Origin: Kibdelosporangium aridum
Lineage (GTDB): Bacteria; Actinomycetota; Actinomycetes; Mycobacteriales; Pseudonocardiaceae
Length of the DNA stretch: 64,000 bases
Assembly: GCF_900176515.1 (NCBI RefSeq)
Contig: NZ_FWXV01000003.1
Coordinates: 930,001 to 994,000 of the forward strand
Direction: 5' to 3'
Within the stretch, counting starts at the first letter, position 1, and every line of letters begins with the position of its first letter. Both the position numbers and the translations under genes were made by a program. Below, one piece after another: positions 1 to 8,625 of this stretch. Under the pieces are notes generated by a model. The model made no database searches. It saw only the letters and a program-made list of their open reading frames with translations, and was not told the origin of the DNA.

Positions 1-253
1 CGAGGCGTTCGGTGTTGAAGCCGGATGTGCCGACGACGCAATGGATTCCGTTCTCCACCGCGTACTTGACGTTGTCCATCACCACGTCGGGGTGGGTGAA
101 GTCCACGACCACCTGGGCGGCGGAGATGTCCGAGATGTCGTCGCCGACGTCGACCTTGGCGACAACTTCCATGTCATCGGCCGCATCGACCGCACGGCAG
201 ACTTCGGCACCCATCCGCCCTTGCGCTCCGAGCACGCCAACGCGGATCGTCAT
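1..253 (-). CDS. dapB: 4-hydroxy-tetrahydrodipicolinate reductase, N-terminal part (cut by window edge)
   Basis: Only the first 84 residues are in the window. DapB reduces 4-hydroxy-tetrahydrodipicolinate with NAD(P)H in the diaminopimelate/lysine pathway in the cytoplasm. Directly after the start it shows a Rossmann glycine motif (VGVLGAQGRMG), then the family's VVDFTHPD segment and a CVVGTSGF segment, all in the order of the DapB N-terminal domain. The ATG overlaps the stop of the M16 peptidase gene as ATGA, so it is the last visible gene of the rpsO-pnp-M16-dapB unit. The C-terminal domain lies outside the window. Confidence 0.93.
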   Translation of the reverse strand, partial: MTIRVGVLGAQGRMGAEVCRAVDAADDMEVVAKVDVGDDISDISAAQVVVDFTHPDVVMDNVKYAVENGIHCVVGTSGFNTERL

Positions 254-1620
254 CCCATCACCTCGTGAACCTCGACGGGCACATCGTCGACGTGATCGTA
301 CGGGCCCACCACCGCGGCGGCGATCGGCCGGGACAGCAACTCCTTGGCCAGCAAGGCGATATCCTCGCCGGTCACCGCGTCGATCCGGCCGAGGGTCTGA
401 CCGACGGTCAGGTAGTCACCGTACGTCAGCTCGCCCTTGCCGATCCGGGACATCCGGGAACTGGTGTCCTCCAGGCCGAGGACGAGTCCTCCGCGCAGTT
501 GTCCCTTGCCACGGGCGACTTCCGCGTCGGAAAGACCTTCGCGGGCGACATGTGCCAGTACATCGCGGATCACCGAGGCCGTCTCGCCGAGGCGATCCGG
601 TTGCACGCCTGCGTAAACCGACAGGTGCCCAGTGTCCGAATAGGACGCCACGGACGAGTAGACCTGGTACGCCAGGCCGCGCTTCTCACGAACCTCTTGG
701 AACAGACGGGAACTCATCCCGCCGCCCAGCGCCGCGTTGAGCACGCCCAAAGTGAACCGGCGGTCGTCGTGCCGGTCCAGCGCACGCACGCCGAGCATGA
801 GGTGCGTCTGTTCCGTGTCCTCCGTGTGGAGAACCAACCGGGGTGCCGACGGAATGCGAGCGCGGCCCTTGCGTGGCGCGATGGGTGCGACGTCGCCGAC
901 CAAGCGGGCCTTGAGAGCCTTACGCACCAAGCGAAGTACGTCAGCGTGCTTGACGTTGCCAGCGACGGCGAAGACCATGCGCGGCAGCGTGTAGCGGCGC
1001 TTGTAGAAGTTGTACAGCGCGTTGCGGCTCAGTTCGGTGATGGACTTCTCCGAACCGAGGACCGGACGGCCGAGCGTGTGATCCGGGAGCAGCGCCGAGC
1101 AGAACGCGTCGTGCAGCAGGTCTTCCGGGTCGTCGTCGCGCATCGCGATCTCTTCGAGCACGACGCTGCGCTCGGTTTCCATGTCCTTCTCGGTGCACAG
1201 CGCCTCGAAGACCACGTCGCACACCAGGTCAACCGCCAACGGCAGGTCCTCGTCGAGGACGTGCGCGTAGTAGCACGTGTGTTCCTTGGCGGTGAACGCG
1301 TTCAGCTCGCCGCCGACCGCGTCGATCTCCTCGGCGATCTGCTGGGCAGTGCGCCGGGACGTGCTCTTGAAGAGCAGGTGTTCCAGGTAGTGCGCGGCCC
1401 CGGCGACGTTCGGCTGCTCGTCGCGGGAGCCCACAGCGACCCACATGCCGACCGAAGCCGACCGCACACCGGGAACGTGCTCGGTCACCACCCGCAGTCC
1501 GCCTGGCAGCAAGGTCCGGCGGACCTCACCGGCATCCGTACGCTCCAACGTGCGAGTGGTGCCGGGCTTTTGCAGAAAGCCGCGGGCAGAGCCCGCGGCT
1601 GTCGAACTGCGAACCGTCAC
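250..1620 (-). CDS. M16 family zinc metallopeptidase (pitrilysin/PepR type)
   Basis: 456-aa cytoplasmic processing-protease-like protein. The inverted zinc motif HxxEH is at residues 77-81 (HYLEH), followed by the long M16 domain and a C-terminal half with the family's GGGMSSRLFQEVREKRGLAY-type stretch. Its length is normal for bacterial single-chain M16 proteins, and the synteny pnp-M16-dapB is the usual actinobacterial one (PepR in mycobacteria). The GTG start overlaps the pnp stop (GTGA) and its own stop overlaps the dapB start, so the three are probably translationally coupled. The natural substrate is not known from sequence. Confidence 0.93.
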   Translation of the reverse strand: MTVRSSTAAGSARGFLQKPGTTRTLERTDAGEVRRTLLPGGLRVVTEHVPGVRSASVGMWVAVGSRDEQPNVAGAAHYLEHLLFKSTSRRTAQQIAEEIDAVGGELNAFTAKEHTCYYAHVLDEDLPLAVDLVCDVVFEALCTEKDMETERSVVLEEIAMRDDDPEDLLHDAFCSALLPDHTLGRPVLGSEKSITELSRNALYNFYKRRYTLPRMVFAVAGNVKHADVLRLVRKALKARLVGDVAPIAPRKGRARIPSAPRLVLHTEDTEQTHLMLGVRALDRHDDRRFTLGVLNAALGGGMSSRLFQEVREKRGLAYQVYSSVASYSDTGHLSVYAGVQPDRLGETASVIRDVLAHVAREGLSDAEVARGKGQLRGGLVLGLEDTSSRMSRIGKGELTYGDYLTVGQTLGRIDAVTGEDIALLAKELLSRPIAAAVVGPYDHVDDVPVEVHEVMG

Positions 1621-3896
1621 GTGGTCGCGGGCTCCTCTGCCGATGCCTTGTCGTCGGTGTTGCCCTTGGGGGCCTCGTCGGTCTTCTTCTCGGCGTCCTC
1701 GTCCTTGACCAGGACCAGGCTGATCTTGCCGCGCGAGTCGATGTCGGCGATCTCCACGCGGAGCTTGTCGCCGACCTTCACCACGTCCTCGACCTTGCCG
1801 ATCCGCTTGCCGTTGCCCAGCTTGGAGATGTGCACCAAGCCGTCCTTGCCCGGCAGCAGGGACACGAACGCACCGAAGGCGGCGGTCTTGACGACCGTGC
1901 CGAGGAAGCGTTCGCCGACCTTCGGCAGCTGCGGGTTGGCGATGGCGTTGATCTTGGAGATCGCCGCCTCGGCCGACGGGCCGTCCGCCGCACCGACGTA
2001 GATCGTGCCGTCGTCCTCGATCGAGATGTCGGCGCCGGTCTCCTCGGTGATCGAGTTGATCATCTTGCCCTTCGGGCCGATGACCTCGCCGATCTTGTCG
2101 ACCGGGATCTTCACGCTGGTCACCCGCGGCGCGAACGGGCTCATCTCGTCCGGCCTGTCGATCGCCTCGGCGATCACCTCGAGGATGGTCAGCCGGGCGT
2201 CGTACGCCTGCTTCAGCGCGGCGGCCAGCACCTCGGACGGGATGCCGTCGAGCTTGGTGTCCAGCTGCAGCGCGGTCACGAAGTCCTTGGTACCGGCGAC
2301 CTTGAAGTCCATGTCACCGAAGGCGTCCTCGGCGCCGAGGATGTCGGTCAGCGCGACGTACTCGGTCTTGCCGTCGACCTCGTCGGACACCAGGCCCATG
2401 GCGATACCCGCGACCGGCGCCTTCAGCGGCACACCGGCGTTGAGCAGCGACAGGGTGGACGCACACACCGAGCCCATCGAGGTGGAACCGTTGGAGCCCA
2501 ACGCCTCCGACACCTGACGAAGCGCGTACGGGAATTCGTCCCGCTTGGGCAGCACCGGCACGATCGCCCGCTCGGCGAGCGCGCCGTGGCCGATCTCGCG
2601 GCGCTTGGGCGAGCCGACCCGGCCGGTCTCACCGGTCGAGTAGGGCGGGAAGTTGTAGTGGTGCAGGTACCGCTTGGTGGTCTCCGGCGACAGCGAGTCG
2701 ATCTGCTGCTCCATCCGAAGCATGTTCAGCGTGGTGACACCCAGGATCTGGGTCTCGCCGCGCTCGAACAGCGCCGAGCCGTGCGCCCGCGGGATCACGG
2801 CGACCTCGGCGGACAGCTGACGGATGTCGGTCAGGCCACGGCCGTCGATGCGGACCTTGTCACGCAGGATCCGCTGGCGGACCAGCTTCTTGTTCAGCGA
2901 ACGGAAGGCAGCGCCGAGTTCCTTCTCGCGGCCCTCGAACTCCTCGCGCTCGCCGACCATCTCCAGCACACCGGCCTTGACGTCGTCGATCGCGGCCTCG
3001 CGCTCCTGCTTGCCCGCGATGGTCAGCGCCTCGGTCAGCTTCTCCGCGGCGGCGGCCTCGACGGCCTCGTACGCGTCCGGCTGGTAGGCCGGGAAGACCG
3101 GGAATTCCGCGGTCTCCTTGGCGGCCAGACCGGCCAGCTCCTGCTGTGCGGTGCACAGCGAGCGGATGAACGGCTTGGCGGCCTCGAGGCCCTCGGCCAC
3201 GATCTGCTCGGTCGGTGCCGGGGCACCCTCGCCGACCAGGTCGATCACGTTCTCGGTCGCCTCGGCCTCGACCATCATGATGGCGACGTCGTCGCCGACG
3301 ATGCGACCGGCGACGACCATGTCGAACACGGCCTTCTCCAGCTGCTGGTACGTCGGGAACGCGACCCACTGGCCTGTGCCGTCTTCCCCTGGGATGAGGG
3401 CCACGCGCACGCCACCGACCGGGCCGGAGAACGGCAGGCCGGCCAGCTGGGTGGACGCGGAAGCGGCGTTGATCGCCACGACGTCGTACAGGTCCTGCGG
3501 GGCCAGGCTCATCACCGTGACGACGACCTGGATCTCGTTGCGCAGGCCGTCGACGAACGACGGGCGCAGCGGCCGGTCGATCAACCGGCAGGCCAGGATG
3601 GCGTCGGTGGAGGGACGGCCCTCACGGCGGAAGAACGCGCCGGGGATGCGGCCGACCGAGTACATCCGCTCTTCGACGTCGACCGTCAGCGGGAAGAAGT
3701 CGAAGTGCTCCTTCGGGTGCTTCGACGCGGTCGTCGCCGAGAGCAGCATGGTCTCCTCGTCGAGGTAGGCCACGACGCTGCCGGCGGCCTGCCGGGCGAG
3801 GCGACCGGTCTCGAAGCGGACCGTGCGCGTGCCGTACTTGCCGTTGTCGATCACGGCAGTGGTCTCGTGGACCCCAGGTTCCTGGGAGTCAGTCAT
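1617..3896 (-). CDS. pnp: polyribonucleotide nucleotidyltransferase (PNPase)
   Basis: 759-aa phosphorolytic 3'-5' exoribonuclease, also able to add RNA tails, of the degradosome-type RNA decay machinery. Two RNase PH domains are visible; the second carries DMDFKVAGT and the GSNGSTSMGSVC segment. They are followed by a KH domain around IGEVIGPKGKMI and a C-terminal S1 domain (GERFLGTVVKTAAFGAFV). The tail is acidic/lysine rich. Start ATG is preceded by a GAGGAG-like site about 10 nt upstream. It is separated from rpsO by a terminator-like hairpin, the classic rpsO-pnp arrangement. Confidence 0.98.
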   Translation of the reverse strand: MTDSQEPGVHETTAVIDNGKYGTRTVRFETGRLARQAAGSVVAYLDEETMLLSATTASKHPKEHFDFFPLTVDVEERMYSVGRIPGAFFRREGRPSTDAILACRLIDRPLRPSFVDGLRNEIQVVVTVMSLAPQDLYDVVAINAASASTQLAGLPFSGPVGGVRVALIPGEDGTGQWVAFPTYQQLEKAVFDMVVAGRIVGDDVAIMMVEAEATENVIDLVGEGAPAPTEQIVAEGLEAAKPFIRSLCTAQQELAGLAAKETAEFPVFPAYQPDAYEAVEAAAAEKLTEALTIAGKQEREAAIDDVKAGVLEMVGEREEFEGREKELGAAFRSLNKKLVRQRILRDKVRIDGRGLTDIRQLSAEVAVIPRAHGSALFERGETQILGVTTLNMLRMEQQIDSLSPETTKRYLHHYNFPPYSTGETGRVGSPKRREIGHGALAERAIVPVLPKRDEFPYALRQVSEALGSNGSTSMGSVCASTLSLLNAGVPLKAPVAGIAMGLVSDEVDGKTEYVALTDILGAEDAFGDMDFKVAGTKDFVTALQLDTKLDGIPSEVLAAALKQAYDARLTILEVIAEAIDRPDEMSPFAPRVTSVKIPVDKIGEVIGPKGKMINSITEETGADISIEDDGTIYVGAADGPSAEAAISKINAIANPQLPKVGERFLGTVVKTAAFGAFVSLLPGKDGLVHISKLGNGKRIGKVEDVVKVGDKLRVEIADIDSRGKISLVLVKDEDAEKKTDEAPKGNTDDKASAEEPATT

Positions 3897-4091
3897 GTAG
3901 TTGTTTCTCCTCGTCTTACGGGCCCGCGGTCGGAACTTCCGCCGTCGACGCGGTGTGGACGAGGCCGGTCTTCGATCGAAGCCCCCGGGTTTCCTCTTTG
4001 CTCACCCGGAAGCCACTACCGAGGACCGGCGCAGATACTGCCCCGTCCGCTAAGCCCTTGTCGTTCTTGTCGTTCTGGGTTGTCAATGTGC

Positions 4092-4124
4092 GGAGGGGGA
4101 GCAGCCCTTGGCCGCTCCCCCTCC
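4092..4124 (-). terminator. hairpin between rpsO and pnp
   Basis: Downstream of rpsO two 15-nt arms (4092-4106 and 4110-4124) pair around a 3-nt loop, with one G-U in the RNA. GC-rich with no clear U-run, so it may be a partial terminator or an RNA-processing site limiting read-through from rpsO into pnp. In the rest of 3897-4129 I see no gene. Confidence 0.7.
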
Positions 4125-4129
4125 CAAGC

Positions 4130-4399
4130 TCACCTGCGGAGGCCGAGTCGCTGGATCAGCGACCGGTACCGCTGGATGTCCACCTTGGCCACGTAGTTGA
4201 GCAACCGGCGGCGCCGACCCACCAGCAGCAACAGGCCGCGGCGGGAGTGGTGGTCGTGCTTGTGCTGCTGAAGGTGCCGAGTCAGGTCACTGATGCGCTT
4301 GGTCAGCAGTGCGACCTGGGCCTCGGGTGATCCGGTGTCCGAGTCGTGCAAGCCGTACTCGCCGAGGATCGTCTTCTTCTGGTCGGTGGTCAGCGCCAC
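4130..4399 (-). CDS. rpsO: 30S ribosomal protein S15
   Basis: 89 aa, the standard S15 length. It binds 16S rRNA early in assembly of the small-subunit platform. The signatures GSPEAQVALLTKRI, a KHDHHSRRGLLLLVGRRRRLL-type core (HxxDHHSRRGL) and the basic end LIQRLGLRR are present. GTG start with a clear AAGGAG site 7 nt upstream. It heads the leftward rpsO-pnp-M16-dapB unit. Confidence 0.98.
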   Translation of the reverse strand: MALTTDQKKTILGEYGLHDSDTGSPEAQVALLTKRISDLTRHLQQHKHDHHSRRGLLLLVGRRRRLLNYVAKVDIQRYRSLIQRLGLRR

Positions 4400-4677
4400 G
4401 CGTGTTCTCCTTGTTCTTCTGTGTGTCCCGTGAGGACGCCTCGTTACAAGGCGTTAGTCGGTACCAGCCGCCACGGACCGCAGCAGGACCCAACTACGAA
4501 GGGTATCAGGGCCGACGCGCACGCAGGCAACCGAGCGGTCACCGCCACGCTCGGATCAGCCAGTTCACCAGGCAATGTCCAGTCTACTGAATCGAGGTGG
4601 CCGGACGCTCGTGCATATTTCGGGCGTGGGGGTTAACCGGGTCGTCCGGTGTGCCCGGCTGCGGCAGGCTTGGTGAC
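4400..4677. other. divergent intergenic leader region rpsO / histidine kinase
   Basis: 278 nt without a supported gene. On the minus strand a TAGACT hexamer (4581-4586) could be the -10 of rpsO, giving a leader of about 175 nt that contains a small CGCCT/AGGCG hairpin close to the rpsO start. S15 represses its own translation in other bacteria, so this leader could hold such a site, but no specific structure can be asserted from reading alone. Confidence 0.4.
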
Positions 4678-5883
4678 ATGTTCACCAGACGCACAGGGGC
4701 TGAGCTGCTCTACGTGCTCGCCGGTCTGCCCTTGTGCCTCGTCGGGCTGGTCGTGATGCTCGTCCCACTCGTAGTGGGCATGGGGTTGTCCATAACGTTC
4801 ATCGGTCTCCCCATCGCCGCGCTCGGTGTTCTCATCGCGCGTGGGCTCGGCAACACGTATCGTCGGATGGCCGGGTCCCTGCTCGGCCTTCGTGTGAGCA
4901 AACCGGAGCCCCCGGCGCCCACCAGCGGCATCATCCCGGCGGTGCTGCGCGATCCGGCGAGCTGGCGTGCGGTGCTCTACGTCGTGCTGAAGGCGCCGCT
5001 CGGGCTCGCCACGTTCGTGATGAGCGCGCTGTTCTGGGTCTACGGCCTGTTCATGCTGACTCACATCGTCTACTGGAGCCTGCTCACCGAGCAGCTGGGG
5101 CTGCCGTTCACCGACTTCAAGATCGACACGTGGCCGAAGGCGATCCTGTTGTCCCTGGTCGGCCTGGGTCTGTTGTACGCGGCCTCACGGGTGACACACG
5201 TCCTGCTGTTGCTCGACCGGCTGCTGATCCAGGGCCTGCTCGGTCGCACGACGATGGCCCAGCGAGTGCGTGACCTGGAGGAAACCCGGGCGCACGCGGT
5301 CGACGACGCCGCCGCCCGGCTCCGGCAGATCGAGCGTGACCTGCACGACGGCACCCAGGCCAGGATGGTCGCGCTGGCCATGCACCTCGGCATGATCAAG
5401 GAGGAGCTGGACGGCGATCCGGATCTGGAGATGACCCGCAAGCTGGTCGACCTCGCGCACACCAACACCAAGGAAGCCCTGGTCGAGGTGCGCGACCTGG
5501 CCAGGGGCATCCACCCGGCCGCGTTGGACAAAGGACTCGACGCGGCACTGGCCACATTGGCCTCACGCAGCCCGATCCCGGTCAGCTTGGACGTGTCGTT
5601 GGAATCCCGGCCGCCGCAGGCGATCGAGATGATCGCGTACTTCTGCACGGCGGAGCTGCTCACGAACATCGCCAAGCACTCGCAGGCGACCAAGGCCTCG
5701 GTCACCATCACCGGCCCAGGTCCGCGAATCGAGGTGACCGACGACGGAATCGGTGGCGCCTCGGTCAAACCGGGCGCCGGGCTGGCCGGCCTGCGGGAGC
5801 GTGTGGCCACTGTGGACGGAACGCTGAGCCTTGACAGCCCGCCGGGAGGCCCGACCAGGGTCGTGATCTCATTTCCGGCATGA
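4678..5883 (+). CDS. sensor histidine kinase, DesK/NarX-like (HisKA_3 + HATPase_c)
   Basis: 401 aa. Residues 1 to about 190 hold several hydrophobic segments (likely four membrane spans, sensor-type domain). Then comes a coiled linker, a HisKA_3 dimerisation domain with the phospho-accepting His at about residue 223 (RDLHDGTQARM), and an HATPase domain (N box TAELLTNIAKHS, G box TDDGIGGA, GAGLAGLRERV). I start at ATG 4678 because the 27 codons upstream are not protein-like and the membrane segment begins right after it. Its stop overlaps the start of the response-regulator gene, so the two form one two-component system. The signal sensed is unknown. Confidence 0.92.
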   Translation: MFTRRTGAELLYVLAGLPLCLVGLVVMLVPLVVGMGLSITFIGLPIAALGVLIARGLGNTYRRMAGSLLGLRVSKPEPPAPTSGIIPAVLRDPASWRAVLYVVLKAPLGLATFVMSALFWVYGLFMLTHIVYWSLLTEQLGLPFTDFKIDTWPKAILLSLVGLGLLYAASRVTHVLLLLDRLLIQGLLGRTTMAQRVRDLEETRAHAVDDAAARLRQIERDLHDGTQARMVALAMHLGMIKEELDGDPDLEMTRKLVDLAHTNTKEALVEVRDLARGIHPAALDKGLDAALATLASRSPIPVSLDVSLESRPPQAIEMIAYFCTAELLTNIAKHSQATKASVTITGPGPRIEVTDDGIGGASVKPGAGLAGLRERVATVDGTLSLDSPPGGPTRVVISFPA

Positions 5884-6524
5884 GGATCGTCGTCGCCGAG
5901 GACAGTGCCGTACTCCGGGACGGCCTGTCGTTGCTGCTGACCACGCGCGGCCACGAAGTGCTGGCGACGGTCAGCACAGGCGAGGCACTCGAGGCCGCGG
6001 TGGCCGAACATGTTCCGGACATCGCCGTCGTGGACGTCCGCATGCCGCCCACGTTCACCGACGAGGGCATCCGTTCCGCTTTGGCGGTAAGGAAAACGCA
6101 TCCCTCAGTGGGATTGTTGGTTTTCTCGCAACACATCGAGACGCGGTACGCCGCAGAACTGTTGGCAGGCGGGGCTCGTGGCGTGGGTTACCTGCTGAAG
6201 GACCGGGTCGCCGATGTGCGTGACTTCATGTCCGCATGCGACCAGATCGCGGCGGGCGGGACCGTGCTCGATCCCGAGGTCGTGACTCAGGTTCTTGGCG
6301 CTTCAAGACGTTCCCACGACCTGTCGGCTCTCACCGCCCGGGAACGCGAAGTGCTGGGGTTGATGGCCGAAGGACGCACGAACACGGCGATCGCCAAATC
6401 CTTGTATGTCAGCGAAGGCTCGGTCGAGAAGCACATCAGCAGCATCTTCGCCAAGCTCGGCCTGCCGCCGTCGGAGACCGACCATCGGCGGGTCCTGGCC
6501 GTCTTGCGCTACCTGTCAGGCTAG
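5880..6524 (+). CDS. NarL/LuxR-family response regulator
   Basis: 214 aa. Receiver domain with phospho-acceptor Asp52 (VVDVRMP) and acidic pocket E7/D8, then a C-terminal LuxR-type HTH (LTAREREVLGLMAEGRTNTAIA, about residues 148-205). It starts on ATGA overlapping the kinase gene and is its cognate partner by position. The stop TAG lies in a CTAG shared with the stop of the convergent srmL gene. Target genes are unknown. Confidence 0.94.
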   Translation: MRIVVAEDSAVLRDGLSLLLTTRGHEVLATVSTGEALEAAVAEHVPDIAVVDVRMPPTFTDEGIRSALAVRKTHPSVGLLVFSQHIETRYAAELLAGGARGVGYLLKDRVADVRDFMSACDQIAAGGTVLDPEVVTQVLGASRRSHDLSALTAREREVLGLMAEGRTNTAIAKSLYVSEGSVEKHISSIFAKLGLPPSETDHRRVLAVLRYLSG

Positions 6525-7615
6525 ACCGCCCATTGGTGGACCGTGCCCTGATGGACGGCGGCGTAGACGCGGTCGCGCAGCACGTTGGCTTCCTGGTCGG
6601 TGAGGGTTCGGTCCAGGTGCCGCAGGACCACTTTGACCAGCACGTTCTTCTGGTCCAAGCGGGCTCCGAGCCGCTGCAGGGCTTGCGGCGGTAGTCGCGT
6701 GCAAGGCGTCTGGGCGAGGATCTCGACCTCCTCCACGCAGTCGGCATCGGAGCCGAGGGCTTCCCGGATCCGGTCACCGAGGTCCTCGGCCAGGTCATCG
6801 TGGGCCACGACAACGGAAATGTCCCGGCGGATCGCGGGCATGCCGGAGACGAGCCGATACGCAGCCAGGTCGGTCAGCTGGGCAGCCACGGCGGGCTCGG
6901 TCGACCGCAGGATGCGGATGTCCGGAATTCCCTTGAGCAGCATCAACATCCGGTCGAGCCCCATGCCGAGCGCGAGGCCACTCCACGCGCTGTCGAGGCC
7001 CGCGCGCGCCAGCACCTGCGGATGAGCCAGACCGCATTCGGCCACCTCGATCCATTCGCCGTCGCGTTCGACGTCCACCTGAAGGCCGGAGAGCGTGTAC
7101 GGGTGGACGCGGTCCTCGCTGCGATGCTCCGCTCCAGGCAGAAGCGCTTCGACGAGGGCGGCGACCATCTCGTCCAGGTCGGACGTGGTCATCGAGCGGC
7201 GCGTGACGCGCCACAGGTCAAGCTGGTGAGGAGTAGCGGTGTGCAGGCGGTCGATGGTGTCGCGGCGGTAGACCAGTCCGGGGCACACCAGCAGGACGTC
7301 GTCAGCCGGGTCAGCGGCCAGCGCGCGCAGCGCTCCCGGGATCAACGCACTGGAGTGGCTGCGCAGCATCCGTTTGTCGTCGACGTAGCGGGTGTAGCGG
7401 CTGTCGCGAGTGATGTCATCGGCGCGGTAGCCGAGGTTGTCGTAGTTGTCCTTGATGGTGACGATGCGATCGCCACGCCACCACCGGACTTCGCATCCCC
7501 AACGGGTCGCTAAGGCTTCGACAGCACGCGCGAGTACGAGTTGAAGGGCATGCGGACCGGCGGCAGGATCGGTGAGGTCCCGGATGGACAGGTCACGGTC
7601 GAGTTGTGCGGGCAC
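6521..7615 (-). CDS. srmL: PheS-related ligase (SrmL-type class II aaRS-like protein)
   Basis: 364 aa. It resembles a phenylalanyl-tRNA synthetase alpha catalytic core: motif-2-like region around YRRDTIDRLHTATPHQLD and motif-3-like GLALGMGLDRMLMLLKGIPDIR. It ends in a ferredoxin-fold anticodon-binding (FDX-ACB) domain, about residues 270-364 (AIRRDISVVV), which normally belongs to PheT or mitochondrial PheRS. It lacks the coiled-coil tRNA arm of true PheS. Proteins of this architecture are annotated as PheS-related mystery ligase SrmL; the substrate is unknown. GTG start with AGGAG 6 nt upstream. It stands alone; see the leader ORF upstream. The family assignment is from memory of the architecture. 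Confidence 0.8.
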   Translation of the reverse strand: MPAQLDRDLSIRDLTDPAAGPHALQLVLARAVEALATRWGCEVRWWRGDRIVTIKDNYDNLGYRADDITRDSRYTRYVDDKRMLRSHSSALIPGALRALAADPADDVLLVCPGLVYRRDTIDRLHTATPHQLDLWRVTRRSMTTSDLDEMVAALVEALLPGAEHRSEDRVHPYTLSGLQVDVERDGEWIEVAECGLAHPQVLARAGLDSAWSGLALGMGLDRMLMLLKGIPDIRILRSTEPAVAAQLTDLAAYRLVSGMPAIRRDISVVVAHDDLAEDLGDRIREALGSDADCVEEVEILAQTPCTRLPPQALQRLGARLDQKNVLVKVVLRHLDRTLTDQEANVLRDRVYAAVHQGTVHQWAV

Positions 7616-7690
7616 GGCAGACTCCTGGGCATGAGCGGTGACGGGTGGGAAAACCCCGGCCCCTGGGTCTGAACGCGCTACGGAGTCGGC

Positions 7691-7771
7691 TCAGCTCTCG
7701 AAACGACCCCGGCGGCACCCTTCGGGGGCCTGGGGGCCGGTAAATCGGCGAGCGATCGCTACGACAGCCAC
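7691..7771 (-). CDS. possible leader peptide of srmL (26 codons)
   Basis: A 26-codon GTG-started frame lies in the 236-nt gap upstream of srmL. A TACCGT hexamer (7783-7778) stands 6 nt before the GTG, as in the many leaderless genes here. The frame ends in TGA at 7693-7691, four nt before GACTCC (7687-7682), which is perfectly complementary to GGAGTC (7625-7620) covering the srmL ribosome-binding site. A ribosome at the leader stop would free the srmL site. The peptide has only two Phe codons and no run of one amino acid, so the existence and signal of an attenuator are inferred. Confidence 0.35.
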   Translation of the reverse strand: MAVVAIARRFTGPQAPEGCRRGRFES

Positions 7772-7851
7772 GCCACGACGGTAACAGTCCTGGCCGTCCA
7801 GCCTCACGTCATTAATCAGCGACGGCCGGGCACTGCCATGACAATGGACGG

Positions 7852-8592
7852 ATGACGGACACGTGGCGGTCGGGTGCGCTCGTTTGTGCTGCCGTGCTTC
7901 AGGTTCTGGCTGGTTTCGTCGGTGGTGCGGGACTGTGGGGCGAGTCCGTCGGCACGGTCGCGAACTCGTATCCCACGCTCCTGCTGCCCGCCGGCGCGGC
8001 GTTCACCATCTGGTCGTTGATCTACGCGGGCTTCGGCGCCCTGGCGATTCGACAGGTGGTCCAACGCAGGCGTGACGTGCACAGGCGGACGGGGTGGTGG
8101 CTGGTCGCCGCCGGTGTGCTGAACGCGACTTGGATCTTGTTGTTCACCAACCGCTTGTTCCTGCTGGCCCAACTCGTCATCGTCGGACTGCTGATCTGCC
8201 TGGTGTGCGCGGCTTTGCGCCTGCAGCCCGCGAACGGCTGGGCCGACCGGCTCCTGCTGCACATCCCAGTGATGGTGTACCTGGGCTGGGTTGCTGTCGC
8301 GACCGTCGCCGGAGCGGCCACGACGGCTGCCGCGTTCGGTGCGGCGCCTGGGATCACCGCCGCGATCGTCGCGCTGGCGTTGACCGGCGTTGGCGCAGCT
8401 CTGGCGGTGTTGCGGCTGCCCGCGGTGATCGGTTTCGCGGCCGCGGTCTGCTGGGCGTTGGCGTGGATCGCCGCGAACACGCCGACGACGTGGGTCCAGG
8501 TGACCGCCTTGGCCGCCATCGCGGCCGTCGCACTCACCGCCGTGATCCGCATTGAACGGCGGCCGAATCGATCCACCATCGCGTGGGGTTGA
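7852..8592 (+). CDS. multispanning membrane protein, TspO/MBR-related
   Basis: 246 aa with seven or so hydrophobic segments. The segment LPAGAAFTIWSLIYAGFGAL matches the P-x-F-x-IW-x-IY pattern of distant tryptophan-rich sensory (TspO/MBR) proteins, but the protein is longer than classical TspO (about 160 aa). ATG 7852 follows a GACAAT hexamer by 6 nt, suggesting a leaderless message. Ligand and function are unknown. It is followed by the ArsR operon from its own promoter. Confidence 0.65.
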   Translation: MTDTWRSGALVCAAVLQVLAGFVGGAGLWGESVGTVANSYPTLLLPAGAAFTIWSLIYAGFGALAIRQVVQRRRDVHRRTGWWLVAAGVLNATWILLFTNRLFLLAQLVIVGLLICLVCAALRLQPANGWADRLLLHIPVMVYLGWVAVATVAGAATTAAAFGAAPGITAAIVALALTGVGAALAVLRLPAVIGFAAAVCWALAWIAANTPTTWVQVTALAAIAAVALTAVIRIERRPNRSTIAWG

Positions 8593-8619
8593 CCCGCTAT
8601 ATGCCCCTAGGGCTATATT
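8589..8619 (+). promoter_or_regulatory. promoter and palindromic operator of the ArsR/SRPBCC operon
   Basis: TTGACC (8589-8594) and TATATT (8614-8619) frame a near-palindrome at 8599-8618 (ATATGC-CCCTAGGG-CTATAT, 16 of 20 positions symmetric). The -10 ends 6 nt before the ArsR ATG, so the transcript is probably leaderless. Placement between -35 and -10 is typical for autorepression by an ArsR dimer (inference). The 19-nt spacer is longer than ideal, as in many regulated promoters. Confidence 0.65.
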
Positions 8620-8625
8620 GCCCTC

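Noticed and set aside
1640..1665. TGTCGGTG match inside pnp
   Set aside because: No TANNNT 8 nt downstream in a useful position and it lies inside the coding region with no gene start after it.
1830..4196. 788-codon open frame on the plus strand opposite pnp
   Set aside because: Complementary shadow of a GC-rich gene; the translated sequence is Arg/Asp/His/Leu-rich without motifs, and pnp on the other strand is certain.
7700..7730. T-box-like GGGTGCCGCCGGG in the srmL leader
   Set aside because: It lacks the GG-N-ACC core of a T-box and no specifier stem could be drawn; it is inside the leader frame.
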